This document shows, piece after piece, positions 57,352-64,000 of a stretch of 64,000 bases of DNA. This DNA is from an uncultured Pelagibacteraceae bacterium. GTDB taxonomy: Bacteria > Pseudomonadota > Alphaproteobacteria > Pelagibacterales > Pelagibacteraceae. How positions within the stretch are numbered: the stretch's first letter is position 1; every line of letters begins with the position of its first letter. Location of the stretch: contig CACKHK010000001.1 in assembly GCA_902599955.1 (NCBI GenBank), positions 1 to 64,000 on the forward strand, given 5' to 3'. A model generated the notes under the pieces. That model had not been told where the DNA came from, searched no databases, and saw only the letters and a program-made list of their open reading frames with translations. Both the position numbers and the translations under genes were made by a program.

Positions 57352-58586
57352 TAAATTTGTTCTAAAGGATGATGAGATATTAATTCTAATCCATTTTCGC
57401 CAACTAAATATTGTTGTTCTAATTTCACTCCCTCATGACCTCCAACTTCGCCGATATAACTTTCTAGGGTAATTGTCATATTTTTTTGAAATATACCACT
57501 TCTTTCTCCACCATCAGTCGGATATCTAATTGCTGGCCACTCATCACATAAACCTATTCCATGAAGCATAACTGAATATCTATTTCCGTAATATTTTTCA
57601 GGAAGTATCCATGCCTTTTCAGTAAATTCTCTAAATGATACTCCGTCTTTAATTAATCTTGAATTATAGTCAATTTGCTCAACTGCTGTTAAATAAATTT
57701 TTTTTTGATGTTCATTAAATTTATTTCCACAAACAAAAGCTCTAGAAATATCTGCACAATATCCATAAGGGCCTACCATATCTGTATCAAACGATACGAT
57801 CTCACCATCTTGAATAATCTTATTACTACTTTCTTGCATCCAAGGATTGGTTCTAGAGCCTGAAGATAATATTCTACACTCTATCCACTCTCCACCATTT
57901 TCAATATTCGTTTTATGTAAAATCGACCATAACTCATCTTCAGTAATTCCTGATTTCAAGTAATCTCTCATTTTAATTATTCCAATATCAGCAACATCTA
58001 AAGCTGCTCGCATGCATTTAATTTCTTCAGATGATTTAATAACTCTAGCCTGTTCAAGTATTTTTTTCGCTTCAAAAACTTGAATTCCTTTTTTATTAAG
58101 TTCATTTACGGCTGGACCATTAATTACATCAATTGCAATTTTTTTGCTTTTAAAATAAGAGTTAGATAAATCATTTACTTCATTGACCCATTTTTTAAGT
58201 TGTAATTCTGATTGGTCACCATTGCTAAAATAATCCCAAGTAATTGCTGGTCTTATTTCATCTATTAAATTAAGACCTTTAGATAATATTTCACAATTGA
58301 AATATTCATATAATATTGTTGGACCATCAACAGGGATAAAACAATATCTTGTAAGATTATGCATATTATAAACACTCATATTTACAGTATCTAATGCATA
58401 CCTTACATTTACTGGATCAAATAAAATACATGCCTCAATATTATTTTTCTTTAATTCATTTCTTACTCTGTCAAGTCTATAAGATCTAAGTTTGTTAAAA
58501 TCTATTTCATCTTCTCTTAATCTTTTTTTTGAAATGTATTTCTTAATTGGTTGGTTTTCTGAAAGAATTTTTCTGTTAAACTTCAT
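57351..58586 (-). CDS. M24-family protein, DddP (DMSP lyase)-like
   Basis: 'SSGSRTNPWMQESSNKI', 'SFDTDMVGPYGYCADISRAF', 'YSVMLHGIGLCDEWPAIRYPTDGG', 'TLESYIGEVGGHEGVKLEQQYLV' matching my recollection of DddP motifs. Confidence 0.7.
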   Translation of the reverse strand: MKFNRKILSENQPIKKYISKKRLREDEIDFNKLRSYRLDRVRNELKKNNIEACILFDPVNVRYALDTVNMSVYNMHNLTRYCFIPVDGPTILYEYFNCEILSKGLNLIDEIRPAITWDYFSNGDQSELQLKKWVNEVNDLSNSYFKSKKIAIDVINGPAVNELNKKGIQVFEAKKILEQARVIKSSEEIKCMRAALDVADIGIIKMRDYLKSGITEDELWSILHKTNIENGGEWIECRILSSGSRTNPWMQESSNKIIQDGEIVSFDTDMVGPYGYCADISRAFVCGNKFNEHQKKIYLTAVEQIDYNSRLIKDGVSFREFTEKAWILPEKYYGNRYSVMLHGIGLCDEWPAIRYPTDGGERSGIFQKNMTITLESYIGEVGGHEGVKLEQQYLVGENGLELISHHPLEQI

Positions 58587-58588
58587 CC

Positions 58589-59029
58589 CTATAACATCTG
58601 AACACCAACTCCTGTTTTTGGATAGGTGTATAAATTATAATTTGCACAAAGTTCATCTCCAGGTTTCAAATCTTTTATTGAAACCATAAAAAAATATTTT
58701 GCGTCTGGTTTCTCCCTTAAATTATAATACATGTTTTCTAAGTTATCATCATTTTCGTTAAACTTCTTTGCTTTTGCCGTAGGGTCAATTGGATCACCAA
58801 ATTTTAATGTAGGTAAAATATTTGATACCATTCTTTGAACTGTGGGATTATCGGAATGATTATAAAAACCACCTAATGGAGTTCTGATATATTTATTTTC
58901 AAACTGCTCATCTCTTATATGAGTGATTCCAATAAAAGTATTTGCTTTAATTTCTTTGGTTGCGAATAATCCCAAACCTTCAATTGGTGAACTTTTAATT
59001 GTTAATTCATCTGGTAAAGGTCTGTACAT
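58589..59029 (-). CDS. SET-domain protein
   Basis: 'IEGLGLFATKEIKANTFIGI', 'GGFYNHSDNPTVQR', 'LKPGDELCANYNLY'; start assumed at MYRPLPDEL. Confidence 0.82.
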   Translation of the reverse strand: MYRPLPDELTIKSSPIEGLGLFATKEIKANTFIGITHIRDEQFENKYIRTPLGGFYNHSDNPTVQRMVSNILPTLKFGDPIDPTAKAKKFNENDDNLENMYYNLREKPDAKYFFMVSIKDLKPGDELCANYNLYTYPKTGVGVQML

Positions 59030-59043
59030 ATTTTTCGCACTTT

Positions 59044-60219
59044 CTACACAATGTGAGTTGCCACCCACTTGTGAAATTGATGGGTTGGATTATCCATATC
59101 AGGAGAAAAATTTCCACCATTATATGCATGTGAGTTGCGGCCTAATTGCATTCTTTGAATTATACCTACATCTTCTTTTTGAATATCTTCCCACAATTTA
59201 TGATTTTGTTTTCTTAATGATTTAAATTCTAATGATTTTGAGGCTTTTTCACCTACATAATATATTTCCATGTGCTCTAAAGTTTTTTTATGACTAATAG
59301 GTTCTAACCAATATGCGTAGAAATGATCTTTGTGTATACCTAGCATAACATTGGGAAACAAAGCTACATACTCTGCAATATTTTCTTTTTCTTTGGGCCA
59401 GTTAGGAAAGCAAGGAAATTTTTTCTTACCTTTGAATTTTGGATTGTAAACAACCGTACCTTGGCCTGCAAAGCGGTTTGGTAATCCTTGAATATGATAG
59501 TGATCTTCTATTTTTGAATAAGAATTTAAACCTGGATGAACCCATGGCAAATGATAACTTTCACAATAATTTTCAATTGCAAACTTCCAATTACATTTTG
59601 CATTTAATTTAAAATAACCAAAATCATTTGCATGATTAATTAATTTTCTATCTTTTTTTTTCCAAAATTTAGCCCACCTATCACTTAAGGGTTTGATATA
59701 TTTTTCAAATGGAATTTCGTTGTTGCTGATATTAATAAAAATTAAATCTAACCAAACATATGATCTTATTTCTTTTAAATTGTTTTTATCTTTTTTAAAT
59801 TTCGAGCTACTATGTTGGTTCATCCCGCCTATATGAGGTGTTGCAATTAGCTTTCCATCTGATGTGTATGACCATGAATGATAAGGACATCTAATAACAT
59901 TTCTAATATTGCCTTTTTTGTTTACTAGCTTTACTCCTCTATGACTACAGACGTTATGAAAAACTTTTATCTGATTTTTTTTATTCCTTACTAAAAATAA
60001 TGGCAGTCCTAACAAGTTAAATGGTTTTACATCGCCGATATTTGGCAAAGAACTTGCTACTCCTATTACGGTCCATTTATTTTCAAATATTTTCTCTCTT
60101 TCTATTAAAGTATAATCTTTACTTATATAACATTCGTTAGGAAGTCCATGTGCTTTGGAAATTGGTCTCTTAACTATATCTAATTTTTTTTTATCTATAA
60201 TTTTATAAATTGCTGACAT
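59044..60219 (-). CDS. Rieske non-heme iron oxygenase alpha subunit (ring-hydroxylating/betaine-oxygenase-type)
   Basis: Rieske 'CSHRGVKL...CPYHSWSY'; mononuclear iron 'IENYCESYHLPWVHPG'. Confidence 0.9.
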   Translation of the reverse strand: MSAIYKIIDKKKLDIVKRPISKAHGLPNECYISKDYTLIEREKIFENKWTVIGVASSLPNIGDVKPFNLLGLPLFLVRNKKNQIKVFHNVCSHRGVKLVNKKGNIRNVIRCPYHSWSYTSDGKLIATPHIGGMNQHSSSKFKKDKNNLKEIRSYVWLDLIFINISNNEIPFEKYIKPLSDRWAKFWKKKDRKLINHANDFGYFKLNAKCNWKFAIENYCESYHLPWVHPGLNSYSKIEDHYHIQGLPNRFAGQGTVVYNPKFKGKKKFPCFPNWPKEKENIAEYVALFPNVMLGIHKDHFYAYWLEPISHKKTLEHMEIYYVGEKASKSLEFKSLRKQNHKLWEDIQKEDVGIIQRMQLGRNSHAYNGGNFSPDMDNPTHQFHKWVATHIV

Positions 60220-60220
60220 T

Positions 60221-60850
60221 TTATTTTGTCACTTCATATAGACCAAGCCATGCATTTACATCTTTACTAGCAATATAATCAGATTTAAAAAACTCTATTT
60301 CTTTCCATTTATTTTCATTTTTTAATTGTTTAATTTTTTTATCAAATCCATATTCCTCATATATTCCCTCGTTAATAGTGAAACAAATTAGACCTTTATT
60401 TTTAGTAATTCTAATAAACTCATCTAATGCAGGTGGTTTTACATGTCCAAAAGTAAATGTGCCCACACACATTAAAGCATCATATTGATCATCTTTTTCA
60501 TTTATTGGTTTATTTAAATCTAATTTATCTAATTTTTTATAAAGATTATTTGGAACCAAATCTAAAAGTTTTTGGGATAGATCGGCGCCAAAAAAATTAG
60601 TGAAACCATGCTTTTTTAACTCTACACCAACCAATCCAGTTCCGCATCCAGCATCATAAATATTGATATCTTTTTCTTTTTGATGTTTGTTGAAAACTTC
60701 TACAGTTTCCTTTGGACCAGTATAATTCCATTCAACCATATCTTTATCATATTTATTATCCAGACCCCATTCGTCATAAAAATCCATCACCTCTTTTGTT
60801 TCTTTTAATTTATAAATTGGAACTTTGTTACCTACGTCTTTTTGGGCCAT
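60221..60850 (-). CDS. Class I SAM-dependent methyltransferase
   Basis: 'NIYDAGCGTGLVGVELKKHGF', 'YDALMCVGTFTFGHV'. Confidence 0.88.
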   Translation of the reverse strand: MAQKDVGNKVPIYKLKETKEVMDFYDEWGLDNKYDKDMVEWNYTGPKETVEVFNKHQKEKDINIYDAGCGTGLVGVELKKHGFTNFFGADLSQKLLDLVPNNLYKKLDKLDLNKPINEKDDQYDALMCVGTFTFGHVKPPALDEFIRITKNKGLICFTINEGIYEEYGFDKKIKQLKNENKWKEIEFFKSDYIASKDVNAWLGLYEVTK

Positions 60851-63255
60851 TACCCTCTCATTTTTTCTCCACTTGGATCATAAAGTGGTTCTTTGATAAT
60901 TGAACAATTGAATAAATCACCATTAATTTCTACTTGTATTCCATCTTCAGATGATAAATTTTTTTGATCTAGATACGAAAAAGCAACACTTTTATTTACA
61001 AAATGAGCAAATCCACCTGAAGTTATATACCCAATGCTATTATCTCCCTTCATTACTGCTTCATTGTTTGTGACGTCTATGTCATTTGTTTGAATTATTA
61101 AAGGAACTAATCTATTCGAACTATCGTCTTGTTTAGCTTTTTCTTTACCAATAAATTCTTTGTTCCAATTAATGAAACTTTCTAATCCAGTTTCTTTAGC
61201 AGTAAAATCAGGTCGATAGTCTAAAGTCCACGCACCCCAATTTTTCTCTAGTCTCATAGACATTAAAGCTCTTCCACCAAAAGGTTTAATACCAAATTCT
61301 TTTCCCGCCTCCATTAACTCCTCATAAAGTTTAATTTGGAAATGTGGCGCAACATATATTTCATAACCAAGTTCACCCGTGAATGAAATTCGGTTTATAA
61401 TTGCTGGAACACCTCCAACAAACATTCTTCTTGAGTCTCTAAATCTAAATTTTTCATTAGATACATCGTCTCTAACTATTTTTTCTAAAACTTTTCTCGA
61501 ATTAGGTCCTGCTATAGATATTCCATGAAATTCATCTGATCTATTTTTATATTCAACATTAAATTTATCTAAATGGCTTTCAAACCAACGTCTATGCATT
61601 TCTTGAGCTGCACCTGAACCAAAAACCATAAATTCGTTTTCATCAAGGCATGAAACTGTAAGATCACCACATAATTTTCCTCTATAAGATAGCATTGGAG
61701 ATAACGATATTCTTCCAGGACTTGGAAGCTTACCTGCCATTATATGATCTAAAAATTTTCTTGCATCTTGTCCTTTAAATTGATGTTTTGAAAAATTAGC
61801 AACTTCAATAAAACCAACATTTTCTCTTACATTAATAACTTCTTTGGAGACATAATTATGCGATCTAGATCTTTTTATAGTTGGCTCTTCGTATGCATCT
61901 TTTTTATCATTTGCAAACCACAAAACATTTTCTAAACCAAAGCTGTCTCCCATAACTGCACCTTGATCTACAAACCGATCATAAAGAGCTGTTGTTTTTT
62001 GTTTTCTTCCTTTTGGTAAAGTTTCATTTGGAAATGTCATAATAAATCTTCGTTCATAATTTTCAGAAGATTTAATTGTTCCGTATTGAGGTGATGCATA
62101 ATCTCCAAATCTTGCAACATCCATTGCCCAAACATCTATTGATGGTTCTCCGTCAATTATCCATTCAGCAATACATTTTCCAACTCCACCTCCTTGACAA
62201 AAACCAGCCATTACCCCCACTGCTACCCAATAATTTTTCATTCCTGGAACAGGACCAATTAATGGTGATCCATCAGGTCCAAAAGTAAAAGGCCCATTTA
62301 CAATATTTTTAATTCCTGCTTTTTCTAACGCTGGCATTCTTTCAAAACCTATTGCTAATCTATCTTGAATATTATCTAGTTTTGGTTCTAATAATTCATG
62401 ACCAAAATTCATGGGAGTTCCTTCAACCTTCCATGGTGTTGATTTTGGTTCATAAGTTCCAAGAAGCATTCCTTTTCCTTCTTGTCTAAAATAAATGTTA
62501 CCTTCAAAATCAGTTCCAATAGGAATCCTTTGATCGCCCATTGCTTCAATTTCTGGAATAGCTTCAGTGATTAAGTAGTGATGCTCCATTGGTTGAACTG
62601 GTAGATTAATTCCTGCAAGCTGCCCGACTTCTCTTGCCCATAAACCTCCAGCGTTAATAACTATTTCTGCTTTTATATTGCCTTTGTCAGTTATCACATC
62701 CCAAGTTCCATCCTCTTTTTGTTTTGTGTCTTTTACAACTGTGTGTGTATAATATTTTCCACCGTGAACTTTTGCTGCTTTTGCAAAAGCATAAGTTACG
62801 CCCGATGGATCTACTTCCCCATCAATTGGGTCCCATAATGCCAGAAGGTATCTTGATGGATCAATTAAAGGATTTTTCTTTTTTACTTCCTCTAAAGAAA
62901 CAAACTCTTGGTCAAGACCCATATATCTTGCTTTAGACCTCTCTCTTTTTAAATAATCCGCCCAAACATCATTTGAAGCCAAATAAAATCCCCCACTTGG
63001 TTTGAATCCAACTGAATGGCCAGACTCTTTTTCAATTTCTTTATACAATCCGATTGTATAAGCCATCATTCTAGAAATATTTGGATCAGATGAAATCACA
63101 TGTACATTTCCAGCTGCATGCCAAGAGGATCCAGATGTAAGTTCATTTCTTTCTAGAAGAACGCAATCCTTTAACCCAAACTTTGATAAATGATAAAGAA
63201 TGGAACAGCCTACTACGCCACCACCTATGATGACTACTTTTGCATGATTTTGCAT
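60850..63255 (-). CDS. FAD-dependent oxidoreductase-GcvT fusion, dimethylglycine dehydrogenase-like (paralog C)
   Basis: 'VVIIGGGVVGCSILYHLSKFG', 'SGSSWHAAGNVHV', C-terminal GcvT domain. Confidence 0.92.
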   Translation of the reverse strand: MQNHAKVVIIGGGVVGCSILYHLSKFGLKDCVLLERNELTSGSSWHAAGNVHVISSDPNISRMMAYTIGLYKEIEKESGHSVGFKPSGGFYLASNDVWADYLKRERSKARYMGLDQEFVSLEEVKKKNPLIDPSRYLLALWDPIDGEVDPSGVTYAFAKAAKVHGGKYYTHTVVKDTKQKEDGTWDVITDKGNIKAEIVINAGGLWAREVGQLAGINLPVQPMEHHYLITEAIPEIEAMGDQRIPIGTDFEGNIYFRQEGKGMLLGTYEPKSTPWKVEGTPMNFGHELLEPKLDNIQDRLAIGFERMPALEKAGIKNIVNGPFTFGPDGSPLIGPVPGMKNYWVAVGVMAGFCQGGGVGKCIAEWIIDGEPSIDVWAMDVARFGDYASPQYGTIKSSENYERRFIMTFPNETLPKGRKQKTTALYDRFVDQGAVMGDSFGLENVLWFANDKKDAYEEPTIKRSRSHNYVSKEVINVRENVGFIEVANFSKHQFKGQDARKFLDHIMAGKLPSPGRISLSPMLSYRGKLCGDLTVSCLDENEFMVFGSGAAQEMHRRWFESHLDKFNVEYKNRSDEFHGISIAGPNSRKVLEKIVRDDVSNEKFRFRDSRRMFVGGVPAIINRISFTGELGYEIYVAPHFQIKLYEELMEAGKEFGIKPFGGRALMSMRLEKNWGAWTLDYRPDFTAKETGLESFINWNKEFIGKEKAKQDDSSNRLVPLIIQTNDIDVTNNEAVMKGDNSIGYITSGGFAHFVNKSVAFSYLDQKNLSSEDGIQVEINGDLFNCSIIKEPLYDPSGEKMRG

Positions 63256-63256
63256 A

Positions 63257-64000
63257 TTAGTATTTTATTTCTTTATTGACGTCTTTCAATGTCTTGTCTG
63301 TCCCATGGTGAAAATGTTTAGTCATATCTGGCATGTACTTCATGGCAATTGGTTTTTTACCAACTGCAACAGCCATTTCTCTAACATGATGAGCTTCAGC
63401 ACCACAACAAATACCGATTAAATTAATTTTTTCTTTAAGACATTCTTTTGCAAATTCAGCCATTTCAAATCTGTTACAATATAAATTATCTAGAGCAACA
63501 GGGAATGCATTTCCTCCAGGAATGCAATCACATCCGTGATCTGTCTGATTCAAAAATCCTGGTTCTTCCTCTGTTGTTCTATATGGAACAGGAAGACCTG
63601 CAACATGACAGGAAACTTTTTTTCTTATTTTTTTTAAAAGTTTCATGGTCATTTCTGGACCTCTATAACAATTCAAACCAACAACATCAGCACCAAGATC
63701 TTCAATTATTTTACATGCGTCTTCAGCAGTGTGGCCATCTCTTGTCAAATCACCTCGAGGTATTGCATAATTAGCAACTGCAATCAAACCTTCATTCTTA
63801 ATTGCTTTTAAAGCTATCTTCATTTCATCTACCCAATTAATTGTTTCTGCAACTACAAAGTCAACTCCTGCCTCTTTGGCCCAAAGCACTTGCTCTTCGT
63901 ACATCTTTTGACATTCTTTGAATGAGTTTTTGTCTTTTGGATCAAAAATATTTGTATTAGCAACATCTCCACAAACCATTAAGTCTAAATCTTTAAATTC
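63257..64000 (-). CDS. Betaine-homocysteine/homocysteine S-methyltransferase family protein (5' end beyond window)
   Basis: 'VGLNCYRGPEMTM' and 'LIGICCGAEAHHVREMA' (Cys and GGxxxCC-type zinc ligands); reading frame open through 64000 (EFKDLDLMVCGD). Confidence 0.88.
   Translation of the reverse strand, partial: EFKDLDLMVCGDVANTNIFDPKDKNSFKECQKMYEEQVLWAKEAGVDFVVAETINWVDEMKIALKAIKNEGLIAVANYAIPRGDLTRDGHTAEDACKIIEDLGADVVGLNCYRGPEMTMKLLKKIRKKVSCHVAGLPVPYRTTEEEPGFLNQTDHGCDCIPGGNAFPVALDNLYCNRFEMAEFAKECLKEKINLIGICCGAEAHHVREMAVAVGKKPIAMKYMPDMTKHFHHGTDKTLKDVNKEIKY

Noticed and set aside
63257-64000. Possible SAM-type riboswitch upstream of the BHMT-like gene
   Set aside because: SAR11 bhmT-type genes can carry SAM-sensing leaders, but the 5' end of this gene lies outside the window, so nothing can be assessed
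1-64000. tRNA/rRNA genes, CRISPR arrays, transposons, prophage or toxin-antitoxin modules
   Set aside because: No cloverleaf-like tRNA ends, repeat-spacer structure, transposase/integrase motifs or phage genes were recognised when reading ORFs and gaps

Overview
AT-rich, very gene-dense 64 kb bacterial chromosomal window. Codon usage, gene content and very short intergenic gaps suggest a SAR11/Pelagibacterales-like marine alphaproteobacterium; this assignment is inference. I saw no rRNA, tRNA, CRISPR array, prophage or transposase. Main blocks: (1) a partial NCS1 permease, an EamA exporter and a TRAP transporter (dctMQP type) followed by a catabolic cluster (HIBADH-like, ALDH, SDR, FKBP-rhodanese fusion, Baeyer-Villiger-type flavin monooxygenase, PhyH-type dioxygenase, GMC oxidoreductase, SDR, M23, hydratase, M24); (2) a polyol/sugar-type ABC transporter with two ATPases plus DhaK/DhaL kinase subunits, divergent from a sugar isomerase/epimerase and a Gfo/Idh/MocA dehydrogenase; (3) a short structured locus at 26.1-26.5 kb with a promoter-like sequence, tandem hairpins, a 63-aa ORF and a terminator; (4) housekeeping and mixed genes (TldD/TldE, guaC, tartrate/D-malate dehydrogenase); (5) an Fbp-type Fe(III) ABC operon with a perfect 7-1-7 Fur-type box and a small CxxCxxxC ORF; (6) a long minus-strand C1/methylated-osmolyte region: ETF-QO, EtfA/B, two DMGDH/GcvT-like fusions (a third at 37.6 kb), a Rieske oxygenase and a BHMT-like methyltransferase, plus a DddP-like M24 protein and an enoyl-CoA hydratase (AcuI-like reductase at 45 kb). 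A recurring architecture is an intrinsic-terminator hairpin just downstream of the substrate-binding-protein gene, before the permease gene, in all three multi-component transporter operons. No computations or database searches were run; all calls come from reading the supplied sequence and translations.
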